64,000 bases of DNA from Zantedeschia hybrid cultivar (taxonomy: Eukaryota; Streptophyta; Magnoliopsida; Alismatales; Araceae), in assembly GCA_030544215.1 (NCBI GenBank), contig JARZZO010000013.1, positions 48,689,196 through 48,753,195 of the forward strand. Reading direction: 5' to 3'. Numbering within the stretch: the stretch's first letter is position 1; each line of letters begins with the position of its first letter. This document shows positions 1 through 11,049 of this stretch, piece by piece. Position numbers and translations under genes: made by a program. Under the pieces are notes generated by a model. That model had not been told where the DNA came from and made no database searches. It saw nothing but the letters and a program-made list of their open reading frames with translations.

Positions 1-99
1 GGTACTGCAGAAAAAAATTTGCTTTGCTGTCCCCTTTCATTGCTTTTTGAGGATATTTTTCTTCTTCACTATGCCAGGATCTTGTGATCTGACTGTGGT

Positions 100-745
100 C
101 CAAGATTCTATATAGCCTTGGGGGCTCACTTGAGCCATTACATCATTAGAAAGGCCTGCTATGTGAGTCCACTGATAACGAGCGGGATGATTGTCATATT
201 AGTGATTCACATTGCAGGCCTTTCTAATCAATGGCTCAACTGAGCCCCAGAGGCTATACAAGATGTTTGGCCTTGGTACAGATAGGTTCTAGGCAACCCG
301 CTCAATGAGATCAGGCCAAAATTCCTGTCAGTGAATGAACCAGGAGTAAACTGGCCAATTCAGCCCAATTCTATATGGTTATAACCCTTTTTTTCCTCAA
401 GTTAGAGCGTCATACCAGTGGATTCACATAGTAGGCTTTTCTATTGTGGTTCAATTGCTCAACTGAGACCCCAAGGCTTCCTAGGATCTTTGTCCTCCGT
501 GTGGGTAGGTCCTCGGTTAATAAGGTCAGGTCAAAATTCCTACCAGTGAGTGAATCAGGAGTAACTGACCAATTTGACTCAATTCTACCTGCTTATGTTC
601 CTTTCGTCAAAGTTCCAGCTTCATATTGGTGGATTCAGATATAGGCCTTTCTTATGATCCAATGGCTCAACCCCCGAGGCTATTAGGATCTCTAACTGAA
701 AGTTGACTTGGTCAATAAGATCAGGTCAATAGAGTAATCTGGCCT
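100..745. repeat. Degenerate repeat with an inverted first arm
   Basis: About three direct, diverged units of roughly 200 bases begin near 205, 412 and 628. Each opens with a phrase like GTGGATTCACATAGTAGGC, runs through AATGGCTCAACTGAG and CCCCAAGGCTAT, and continues with AATAAGATCAGGTCAAAATT and GAATCAGGAGTAACTG. The stretch 100-172 is the same phrase in reverse complement, so 100-265 can fold on itself. I see no coding capacity and no clear target duplication. It could be a fold-back transposon or an old tandemly rearranged MITE. Confidence 0.6.
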
Positions 746-799
746 GAGGGATCTAGAAAATGTGACAAACCGTGGTGGAATGTGTGTTGCTTGATGTCA

Positions 800-2685
800 G
801 CAAACAAATGGTTTGCTTGTATCTGAATTACTTGCGTATTGTGGTTCTGCACTTTATCTTCTTATAGCTTTGTTTGTCTATGGTTGTTAACTGGGACCGT
901 CTCATTGGTTGTGTACTACACTGCAGAATGGAGGTGATTAAGGTATTGCGCCAATGTGCATGTTTAGAGGACGTTTGATAGTTGCATTTGTTCAATAGAG
1001 CTTTTGCTGCCGAAGTTCAAACAAATTTATGCATGTGGCATAACATTCAGGTGTGAAGTCTAGCGGTACAAGTTCAGCGTCTATTTTATGGGTTGAGCAT
1101 AAGTGGATTCTGGGCGTACTTCAAGGAAGTTTGAAATATGATCATACTTGGTAGCGTCTAGTGAGCAGCCAGTCAACCGCATCTTTGAGATCCCGCCCCA
1201 AAAGTAATGGACGTTGAAAAGGGTTCATTCGGGGAAGTCCTCAGGTTCATGCTCCCTTCGAGCGGGATCTTGGGATTCAATCCGAAGGTTTTACAGATAT
1301 GGTGGTTGATAGAACTTATGGGTATTGAGATAGTTTACCTAGTCAATTTTATGTATTCTGCATGTGATTCTTTAAGAATGATGGTAGTTGTGAGCGTATT
1401 TATGTAGACAGGATGTCTTCGTCCTTTAAGGCTGTCTGTAGTCAAGTTTGGGTTGATAATTTAAAGGAAATCCACCGAAATCTTATTTTGTATAATGTTC
1501 CATGGCGTACCTAGATATCTTGGTCACCCCTTCCTGGGTAGGAGGAATTGGACCATGTTGAACACTAGTTCAATTCATGAGACTGTAGCAGTATAATTCT
1601 TTTTACTGGTCTTCTATGATTGGCAACCAAGGTGACAATTTCTTCAAGAAATGGCTTTTTCTTGGACCGTTGGAGGTACTTTAAGAGGTGGTAGGATGTC
1701 GCCTTCCATTTTTTCCGGTCCTGCTTCACTCTTCGTTCCTTTTTTCTAGTTGGTATTTTGCTCTTTGATGCATTTAAGCAATCGTTGCTGTAAATCATGT
1801 GTTGTTAAATTAAAGCTGCCCGCATACCAGGGTGCCTAAGAAATAAGAATACGTGTTGACTAGCTATATGTAAGTCTACTGTTTGTCCAACAGACAAAAG
1901 TTGCACTTATCATCACCTTGCACGATCCCTCCTCAACTCTGCAATGTTCAGCTAGCTGACCGACGTCAACACCTTTGGTCCAAAAATTTTGATTATCCCT
2001 TGTCTTGCTCTTCACTTGTTCCTTGTTTTTTGGTTCCTCTAATTTGAGGAGGTACCTATCTAAGAAATTTTGGTTCATCTAATTTTTTTGGTCCATATCT
2101 AAGAAATTTTGGAGCCAGTTTGGAATTTGGATTCGTGTGGGTGGGCTAGTTTTTGAGCTAGTTGTGCAATGTGGATCTGATGGGGACAGTCAGGAGGGAG
2201 GTAGGGTGGTATATATCTGCAGATTGACCCAGGGGATGGACCAGGATTGAGATCCTCTAGTCTCCTTTTATGGTTTTTCCTGCTCTCTTGATCATTTCTT
2301 GTTTCAATAACCAAAAGAGAGTTTCAACTTATTCCCAAGGGTATGGTCTTTGTGTGGGTGATAATTTTAGGAGAAGGCATTCTATGTTTTTATATATATA
2401 TGCCAGACTGTATTTTGAACTTGAGCTTGATAATGTAATTTTGGAGCATCGTTGCGATGTAATGGTGGAGCATCATTGGGATGGTGACCGATTTGGCCAA
2501 CGCGTAATTGGCAACAGGAGCCGTCCCTAAGAAAAGATGCCGTTCTTATGTTTCGTTTGTTATGATCTCACTGGGAGGGAGGGAAACAGAATTGTTAATT
2601 AGCATGTCGATTAGAACGTTAGTATTTGATGTTCAAAGTGCCCCTGTGGCTTAACGTTTTGTGAGGATATGTCATTTCGGTTCAG
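800..2685. other. Intergenic stretch, nothing recognised
   Basis: No reading frame here resembles a family I know; open frames are all under 90 codons and show no plausible domain. The stretch could hold introns or upstream exons of the candidate terminal exon at 2686, but I could not place any with confidence. Confidence 0.4.
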
Positions 2686-2811
2686 ATGTTTCTGGGATTT
2701 GAAGAATTGAAGAACTGGCAGAGATTCCGTAATCTTGTAGTCCACTACAAGAAAGGGCAGAATAAGTCACTACTCAAAGCCATCATCCAAGATCCGAGGA
2801 AGCTCAGATAA
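2686..2811 (+). CDS. Candidate 3'-terminal exon of an unrecognised gene
   Basis: A TTTCGGTTCAG acceptor-like site is followed by 41 codons and a TAA. The peptide contains GFEELKNWQRFRNLVVHY and ends KAIIQDPRKLR. It is charged, balanced in composition and reads like real protein rather than random translation. I do not recognise the family. If real, it is the last exon of a plus-strand gene whose earlier exons lie in 1-2600 or to the left of the window. The exon starts at an ATG, but a start there would give only a 41-residue protein, so a terminal exon is the likelier reading. The main alternative is chance or a gene relic. Confidence 0.35.
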   Translation: MFLGFEELKNWQRFRNLVVHYKKGQNKSLLKAIIQDPRKLR

Positions 2812-4185
2812 CTTCCGTCGGGGGAATAGCTCAAGGGACTCTATCTTTTAAGCAAAAAGGTAAAATGAATAGCAATTGACAGAATGTCGCGTTCTAAACA
2901 AGTTGTTAAGATAATCGAAATGAATTCTACAAAAGATCAATTAAATTTGTAGTGTTTATTAGTAAATGATTTGAGTTATCTTGGAAATTTTAATGATTGA
3001 AGTTTCTTGACAGCCGTGTAGAAATTAAGTTGTTTCTAAGGTCCAAATATAGGTAAGATTTACATGTGTCGGAAGAATTCTTATAAGAACTTACATTGGT
3101 GATGCCTCAGATATATGATACTTGCGCTATAGATGCACTCACAAATGGAGTTTTCCGCTTGCCGTTCTAGTGCAACAAGTGGGCATTGGCCTTCTCTTCT
3201 GCATGGAGAGTGCCGCTTATAATTAATTAAATGAGTCGGTTTGTCATGTACCGAAAACAGCAGAAATATAGTAGATAATGTCAGTTAGTCTGAAGATTAA
3301 GAGTTGTCAATTTGAAGGATCATTGAGTTATCCACTGGTGGCAGATTGTTTCAATCTATAGGGGTGATGATTTTATAATTTGATCCCACAGAGGGGGGAA
3401 TAGTTTGGAACATTGTGCAGTCAACGGATTTGGTGACAATGATTTTACTCATGGGAGATGGAAGACAACGGAAGTTCGGATCTGATCATTTAACCGTGAA
3501 AATCAGTCCAGTCCGAGTCTTGATGGATAGAATTTCAAGTCCCATGATGGCAACTCAATATATGTGTAGCCGTCAAAAATTGATCAAACGATGACGTTTC
3601 TAATCCGATCTTCAGTCTCATGATAGAATTTGTTAGAGTGGAAACATCGAGGGTAAGAACCTGTAAGAGAAAAGGAGGCAGTCAGGGAGCTCCCCAATTA
3701 GGTGCGGTAAGATCCTTAGGTGGGGAGCTTTTCCAAAAGGGAGGCGATTCCTGTTTTCCACGTGGGTAAGATTCTCCTGAAATTCAGCTCCTTTTGGGAA
3801 GCCAATTCTCTCAACCCCAATTTGTTTGTAGAATAGTTTATCCAGAATTATTTATCCAGAATAACGTATACTAGAATAAAGGATGTTTAACTTTGATAAT
3901 TCTGTGAGACTAACTGTCGGGTTAGGAAGGATAAGCAATTCTTGGATATAAGATAGAATTGTTTATTCTCTTTATTCTAGTATAAGTAATTATAATGCGG
4001 TATAAGTCATTCCGCCCATCAAACTAGAATTAGCCTTATTCTAAGAATAAGAGACCTTATTCTTCTCCTATTCTCCAATCAAAGTGGCGCTCAGGATGCT
4101 GAGTGGTTCCTTCTGCCCCAACGTGGCGTTGTGTAGTTGAAATTGTTGTCAACATCCCTCCTTCTTAAGAAATAGTTGATCAGGG
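2812..4185. other. AT-rich intergenic DNA with possible MITE remnant
   Basis: There is no gene that I can support. Between about 3790 and 4085 phrases built on TAGAATA, CCAGAATA and TTATTCT recur on both strands, similar in flavour to the Tourist-like element at 51257-51582. I could not define terminal repeats or a target duplication. Confidence 0.3.
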
Positions 4186-4265
4186 TTCACGTCTCGAGAG
4201 ACGATGACCTCCAAGTCGGTACTCGGTCGGGCGTCACGTAGCCTCCGGGGGGCTGGTAGTTGGGT

Positions 4266-4361
4266 GGCCCACGTGGGCCTATGGCTCAGGTTTAGTTCGG
4301 TTTGTTTGCCTCTTTCTGGGCCACAGATTGTTGGGCCCTCGTTATTGGGCTGCCAATGGGC
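4266..4361. promoter_or_regulatory. G-box palindrome followed by a TGGGCC/TGGGCT cluster
   Basis: A perfect 14-base palindrome GGCCCACGTGGGCC (4266-4279) combines a CACGTG G-box with flanking GGCCCA/TGGGCC site II-type motifs. Further TGGGCC and TGGGCT copies follow within about 90 bases, inside a short GC-rich island in AT-rich DNA. Such clusters are typical of plant promoters, but no gene start is evident downstream. It could be a relic promoter or part of a transposon LTR. Confidence 0.4.
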
Positions 4362-4804
4362 TTAAGCCAACTTAGCCCTCATCAGTATGATAAAGGGTTC
4401 TCAATCACTCAACAAGAGATAATTATCGACTGATTTTGAAGATCAAATAATATGATATACTCTTCTCTCTTTTGGCAGGTTTTAATGTCCTCTCACATGT
4501 TTTAAAGATATTCTTATTATTTAATTAAGATAATATACGAAGGGACACAGACAAGAAGAGAACAAAACGTTGTAATTAGGGACGTCATTATTCTCTTATG
4601 CCTTGGCCAGCCTATCCAATCTAAGCTCCCTTTCTTCCTTTCCCAGTTTCAATAATACATAAAAACATAACAAGATAGTGTTTCTAGTTTGTATTAACTT
4701 GGTTGAATTTAATGTATTTCTTTGTTAGAAAAGTAGTGGTTGGGACTCCTAGATCGACGGAAGATTATAGGTACTGATTCAGTAATTTGAAGATCATTCG
4801 AAAT

Positions 4805-5120
4805 GAATCAGCTGCCTAAGGCAGTTGGTTCACCACTTGCCTCTCAAATGGGAGGTCTCAAGTTCGATCTTGATTGGAGGCTAAAATCTCTCCAGCCTTG
4901 CAACTTAAATTTGGGTTGTTGGGATCTTTATCTCCTGGTTCGTGGGATTATTTCTCCAGAAAATCAGGCGGATCTGGAACATTCGCCTTATTAGGCGGAA
5001 TTCTCGACCAGTATAGAATTATCTCTAATTCTAGAGGACATCTTGGGTTTTGATCCCTGGCCGCTTGTAAATTCTTGTATATATCTGGTCACTGTGCCAA
5101 CGACCAAAAAAAATATATAT
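4805..5120 (+). mobile_element. tRNA-derived SINE, family A copy 1
   Basis: The element is flanked by a 9-base direct repeat ATTCGAAAT (4796-4804 and 5121-5129). The head has an A-box-like GCAGTTGGTTCACC and a B-box-like AAGTTCGATCTTG about 35 bases apart, the spacing of an internal Pol III promoter. The body contains AAATCAGGCGGATCTGG and ATTAGGCGGAATTCTCGACC, and the tail is A/TA-rich. Copies 2 (27637-27946) and 3 (40880-41149), both on the minus strand, share head, body and tail. No coding capacity. Confidence 0.8.
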
Positions 5121-5254
5121 ATTCGAAATCTATGAAATTAGATCAAATTGAGGCTGAAATGCGCTAATCTCTAATGTGTATTATGTTTTACTTATGTTAT
5201 TAAATTTAACAACTCATAATGATAATTAAATATGAACAAGGGAATGGCGGAGAA

Positions 5255-5455
5255 CAAGTTAGGTGACCTAAAACCTCGGTCATCAAGCTCTTGATTGGAC
5301 TGAGCAAGATAAGGTTCCTTGGTTTTTAACGTTCATGATATTAAAAAGGCATCTAATTCGACTTCTTAGTCAAATCTTGTGGCGTGGATCGAACTCACCT
5401 CGAGAATTAGGCTTTGGCTGTTGTACACCATCGCCTCCTGAGAAGATGATGGGAT
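5255..5455 (-). mobile_element. Possible tRNA-derived SINE, unrelated family
   Basis: On the minus strand a B-box-like GTGAGTTCGATCCACG follows a weak A-box-like GGCGATGGTGTACAACAG. The rest is a 150-base tail without coding capacity. I did not find target duplications or a clear A-tail, so borders are approximate. It could also be a tRNA-like relic. Confidence 0.3.
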
Positions 5456-5459
5456 TGAG

Positions 5460-8400
5460 GCCCGCTTCTTGCAGCTGTGAAGGAGACTAGCTAGTCAGAT
5501 ACATCAGAAATCTTGATTTGGAAAAATACTTAAGATATTTTCTGGTGCAGTTTTTAATTATATAAACCTATAGTTTCCAGGCTAGTTATTTTGAAGAAGG
5601 GATATATGACTTCAAAAGTCATTCGTTTGAATTTTTTAAGCTTGTAACCACGAAGTCTGGATTTGAGGTTTTTTGTTGGAGAAAAAAAAAAGGAAATTAA
5701 GAACTGACGAGTGTAATTTTCCAAAGTTAATTGTTGGAAGTTATAAAAACTCACAACTAAAAAGTTTTCTGAAAAACCTGATTTATTAAATCTGCTTGGA
5801 AGAATAATTCTCCAACGCAATATTTTTCGTTTGGTCAGATATATTTGATTCCATTTTTAAAAAAGGGATCGCCGAACAGTTCCTTTCTAGTTTTCAGGTG
5901 CAAACGGTAGAGCGTCCACGTCGAATCGTACTCAACCAGCCGTTGCGTGCCCTCCTTTCACAGTTCTATCCCGTGACCCGTGATTACAACGTACGCAATT
6001 GCCAACACTATTAGTCACATCTTGGCCAAATGCATGAACGTTTCAATGGATTAAGGCATACCGTTAAATAAGACAAAGTTGCCAACAATTAATTAGTGCA
6101 ACAACTTAATACCGAGTAATATTGTTTTCCTTTGTAGCAAACCTAACCTTTTTCTTCTGTGTTCACGGGTGGCCAACCTATAACTAGTAGTTTTGAGAGT
6201 AGCCATGTTAAATTTATCCGGTGGGTATTATAAGTTCCTTTGTGTGAACAATTATTTTAAGGCCCTGAGCATAAGTGAGAGCTGACAGACGCTGTAAAGT
6301 AGGTTAGGTTCAGCCCTTATAAGAGGTAATATGAGTAGATTTTTATTTCATTTCATTTGATGTAATATTATATCAATATTGATTTTAAATTTATTAGTTT
6401 TAATAAAATTCTTGATTTTGAAATTATAGATTTTAAAATCTTAGGTTTGGTTTGCCGTAGAAAATTAGAAAAAAAGAACTCCATATGAGTCTATCTACCT
6501 TGAAATTTTATACCTTAGAACACCCCAAACATAAGAAAAATATTATAAAATAATTTCACAATACTTCAAACATACAAAGAATACATTTCATGCCGTTTTA
6601 TAATATTCTGCAACATTTTATGGAACACAAGATGATCCACGAGATCGGACCAAAATTTTCATAAGACCTCACATCCAGCTAATGGAAACATCACAGCTCT
6701 TGTACACTAGTTAATAGGTGTGATTATGAGAATTTTCTATTGTTGGGGGCGTAGTGTTACGGCCAAGAATGCTATTACAGCAAAATGAGGGTGCTTCTAA
6801 TGTTGAAAAGTTGCGAGGACATGGAAGCCACTGAATCGATGATGTATTTACTTGATTTTTTGAAAAGGATCTTTTAGTTTTGATTGCCCATAATCTACTT
6901 AATTATATAAAAAAAACACTTACAATCTCTTTACTTAGCAAAAATTATTCTCTATAATCTCACTTTTATTTTAAAAAAAACTTTTTCAGGGAGCTTTTTC
7001 ACAAATTTCTAGGACTAAAAGCTTAAAAAAAAAAAACCTCTCTTAGAAAAAACCACCGTTGAATGACTTTAGAGAAAGGGATATGTTTACTCCTCACAAG
7101 AGAATATCTAAAAAGCAAACGACTTTGAGAAGAGTAATACTACTTGTTGCATGGCATGTAATGCAACGCATGGGTATAGTCCTATTCTCTTTTTCAATTT
7201 TTTATTTTTAAAAAAATTATAAAGATCGGGTCCATGCCCAACATGTTTGTACAACTTGATATTTGATCGGACGATTTAAAAAAATTTAAAAAATAAAGAA
7301 CCGAACCCTCTTTTATTGGGCTCGAGCTATTAAAGATCTTTTTTTACTATTTATTGGGACTCAAGTTTTTATTTTTTTAGATTTTTTAGATAGTCTTATT
7401 AGAGATAGAGTTATACGTACATGTCAGACGTGATGAGCTCGACCTTAAAAAATTTTAAAAAATTGAAAAAAAAGAAACTCTACCTTGTGTGGTGAAGCAA
7501 CTATTACTTCTTTGAGAATAGGTTCTGGACCAGCCCTTTTGTCTTTTCTCTGTTCTCCACATTATTAAAATATGTTTTTCTCTCTTCTATAGATATTTAC
7601 AGAGACCTAATCGATCCGAAGCAGACAAATAATTGTACTGGAAAGTAAGTCTCTTTTTTTTCTTTTTGATCACAAAAGTACTGCCCTTGGTAGACATGAC
7701 TACCTACATATCCTAACCTGCTCTATTGGAATCCTTGGTCCATTTACTTCTAAGATACTTTGGTGATCCTCGCTACTTTGACCACGGTGGTGCACATTGA
7801 ATAAAGTACATCAAGCTGTTCTACATAATTTAGCATATGACCTCCACAACCTCACCATCTCAATTTTTTAAGGTATGCAGACCCATCTTATTTAATATCC
7901 TAAAAATTAGATTCAAGATATCCAAGACTCTCTTATGTACTTGCTCTGCACCGGTTCTCTCATAATCCTTGTTTATTTGTCTTCCTATTTGATAGAAACT
8001 AAAGCAACCTCCTATGTTAATTAAGAAGAAAGGATGCTAACCAAGACTCTCTTATGTACCCGTCCCTTCAGTTTCTTCGGACACTGGATGTGGTAATTCT
8101 GCTTTTCTTGAATAGCTTCACTCCAATTTGTTCATACTGTTTAGGCGCCTTGATTGCCCTATGGATCTTGGGAAACTTGGTTGTTTCCTCGTTTCAGCTA
8201 GTGATCACTTTGCCGTAGGCCACAAGCTATTTCATTCCCACAAGGCTATCACCATTAGGGAACACTTACGATTGAGAGCGTTATATCATTGGTCTCCCAG
8301 ACAAGAGAGAGGTAACTGCGTGCGCTGTTCGTAGACTTGTAGTTTAGTTTAACATCCGCATCTGCATGTGAATTCTAAAGGTAAAGGCTGGAGACAAGAA

Positions 8401-9460
8401 CTGGAGTTGTGGGAAGAATATGGTAAGGTTTCTTTGTCTGAAGAGTCTGACAAGCCACTTGTCGGGATCACAAGCTAATGGAGTACTTAATGGGGTTAGG
8501 TTTGGGTGGTTAGGTAAGCTGTCAAGTTCACGTGAATACCCTAAAGATGGAGGAGGGTTGAACTGGTTTCTAGTGGGGTTTTATGTTCCTGATCCTTCCA
8601 TTAACATATGGTGGTTGGCATATGCCCCTACAGTATTTTACATTTCACAGTACCCCTCTAAAATCTTGGTATTGGGCTTCTATTCGGTGTGTTAGACACT
8701 GTGAATCCTGAAGTTTAACGACCGGCCAATCTAGAGAAAATATGGAGGAATACTCTATTAAGTGTTAAATTTTTAAGATTTATGTTCATATTTGTTACAA
8801 AGTTAAAGGAAAAAAATACTAATATACTTCTAAAGGTGTGTCATTTCATCCTGGATTAAGATTAGACAAAGCAAAAACATAACCATTCCAATCCAACACT
8901 TAAGTTAGCAAGAGAAAAAAAATGGAATACTAGTTTCGAATATCAAGTTTGGATTGTTTGTCTAGAATTTTTGATAGAGCCGGATCAAAAACTTAGACTT
9001 GAATTCCTACCTAACGTGTACTCGCAGTATACTTTTGACCCAAACTTTGATTCGCCATGAGGTAAAGTTAGATAGTAAATTCAACTCTAAAGTTATCCAA
9101 ATCAAGCAACTCCTGCTGTAACCCACAGGACATGATCTGATCCGATCCCACATAACCATAACCTAGCTACAGAAAGAAGTGTCACGAAGGTTGCAGGACA
9201 CACCACTAAAGCTCTTTTCCTTGGCCTTGCGAGTTGCAACGTGCAGGATAGGACTAGGACGAAACGCCAAACTGTCATCAACAACTACCAAAAATTTAAG
9301 TACGAGTAGTATTAATGTTTGAACAATAGCAGATCCCCATGTGAATATCTAAAAAGCTATACAATCCCACAACGTCCCCATACCCCCCCGCCCCCCAGTA
9401 ACACCAATCACCAACACCATTAACAACAAAAGAAGAAGAAGAAGAAGTAGTGCAACGGAG
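5460..9460. other. Intergenic DNA without supported genes
   Basis: AT-rich sequence with short direct repeats around 7200-7480 (runs of A/T beside GGGCTCGAGC and GAGCTCGACC). Frames at 8128-8334 and 8420-8695 are open but match no family I know and lack good context. The stretch 9000-9460 is the likely 3' flank of the minus-strand CRIB gene. Confidence 0.4.
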
Positions 9461-9501
9461 ATTGCAGCATAGCGGGCCACCTAACAGCAGCTGGGCTCAG
9501 C

Positions 9502-10150
9502 TCAAGCGAACTTGAGGGCTCCGCCCGCGGCGAGAGGCGCGTCGGCCTGCGCGGCCATGGACAGCTCGAACTGCCGGAAGGAGATGGAGGGGAGGGACAG
9601 CAGATCGTGGGCAGCACCCACGTCCCAGGCGCCCTTGGCGGCAGGGGCCGGGACGCCGGTGGTGCCGTCCCACCCAATGTGCGCCACATGCTTCACGTCC
9701 GTCGGGAAGCCGATCTCAATCTCCACCTCCTCCTCCTCGTCTTCCTCCTCCTTGTGGAGTGTGAACAGCTGGGACAGCCCCTTGAAGCCCTTCACCACCA
9801 GCTTATGCAGCCCCGCGGAGATGTTGGTTCTGGGGAGAGGGAGAAAACCTGAGGAGCCCTTTGCCTTCTCGCCATCAAAATCGTCGCCTGAACAAGTATG
9901 ATATTGGTGGAAGAGACCCCCAATAATGGAGCAGCCACTTTGATCAGATGTAAGGAGAAGGGAGGAAGCGGAAGAAGCAGGAGATGGTGCGCGTGGGCTA
10001 CGTACCTCTGGGTGGTGCCCTGGGCGATGGGTTGGCTTCGCCATGGCTCCTCTTTGACTGGCTGTTATTGTCGATCACTGCTACGCTGGATTGGGAGACG
10101 CAGCCGATGGAGAAAGGCAGGATCACGAACCTTTCCATGCGGTCTCTCAT
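9502..10150 (-). CDS. RIC4: ROP-interactive CRIB-motif protein, RIC4-like
   Basis: Effector of plant ROP/RAC GTPases; it binds active ROP through its CRIB motif and links it to actin, calcium or exocytosis at the plasma membrane (family knowledge). Two exons are inferred: 10150-10006 and 9887-9502, joined by a 118-base GT-AG intron, giving 176 residues. The start is chosen because the N-terminus MRDRMERFVILPFSIGC is the conserved leader of the RIC2/RIC4 group and lies in a frame that only the intron connects to exon 2. Residues 71-90 are a basic-hydrophobic block ending in SQLF, 94-106 an acidic run, and 107-123 the CRIB motif (I107, P110, H115, H118, G120). The C-terminus is variable, as in the family. 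The first exon is GC-rich and the upstream leader carries GA/CT repeats. The family call is firm; RIC4 versus RIC2 is less so. Confidence 0.88.
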
Positions 10151-10193
10151 TGTTTCATGAACACTGCTACAGGAAACAGTTAGCTACAGCTCA

Positions 10194-10461
10194 GAGAGAG
10201 AGAGAGAGAGAGGGAGGAGTATGAAGGGAGCCGGAGAGGTGGAGGGAGGGATAGAGAAGGTGAGATAACGGGGTGGTTATGCGCATGGAGCCATTGGGGT
10301 GTGAATGGTTTTGTTATACTGGGCGGTGGTGGCTTTGTTAGCAAGCCTGTTATTTTTCACTTATGAAAGGTAAGAGTCACCCTTTGTTTGGTGTGGGTGG
10401 AGAGAGAGAGAGATCTTTCACTTACATGGAAAGGTAAAAATCACCCTTAGTTTGGTGCCGG

Positions 10462-10492
<31 letters not shown>
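10194..10492. repeat. GA microsatellites with a duplicated promoter segment
   Basis: A GA run at 10194-10212 lies in the leader of the minus-strand CRIB gene (CT-rich on the sense strand). Further upstream, a segment of about 75 bases is present twice (near 10360 and 10430): each copy has TTTCACTTA, GAAAGGTAA, a TCACCCTT phrase and GTTTGGTG, then ends in a GA run, the second much longer. This looks like a tandem duplication with expansion of the simple repeat. Confidence 0.7.
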
Positions 10493-10494
<2 letters not shown>

Positions 10495-10859
10495 GATCAA
10501 GGGAGAGATTGTGTCGTGTGTGCCATGGAGTGGGACGGGTTGGTTTGGTTGGTTGGTTTGGCAATTGGCACCTACTCCTTGCTGATTGCAGAGGCCAACC
10601 TTGTAGGCCAGCGTGAGCCCACGAGCCGCAACACGGCTGCTCCCAGGAGCTTCCCTTTGTTTTTGCGGTTGCTCCTGCGTCGCGTGGCAGCTGATCCTCT
10701 TGCCTTTGCCACCCTCCCTTGCAAACTAAGGCACCCTTTTCAATTTTCAACACACACACACCCCTCTCTCTCTCGTCTACATTCTTACTACTTACATTCA
10801 AATTAAACTCTGATACGTAATGGCAGAGGCAAAAATTTTGTTCAATGAGATTACTTGGA

Positions 10860-11045
10860 CATTAAGTCATTAGTATGACTGGGTCAATAAAATCTTGAGC
10901 TAGGTCATATGGAATCTTGAATTGGGCCAATAGGGTGCTGACTGGGTTAATGAGATCTCGGACTAAAATACTTTAAATTGGGCTAATATATTTGAAAATT
11001 TTCAGTGGAGTCTCAAGACCCCACTGGATCAACGCTGAATCCACA
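10860..11045. repeat. Short degenerate tandem phrases
   Basis: Phrases such as GACTGGGTCAATAAAATCTTG, ATTGGGCCAATAGGG and GACTGGGTTAATGAGATCTCG recur at about 30-60 base intervals, followed by GTCTCAAGACCCCACTGG. The wording resembles the left-edge repeat (1-750), so both may be pieces of one dispersed family. No coding capacity. Confidence 0.4.
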
Positions 11046-11049
11046 CTGC

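Noticed and set aside
9512..9901. Long plus-strand frames over the CRIB gene
   Set aside because: They are antisense to a recognised CRIB motif and consist of low-complexity Ser/Pro runs.
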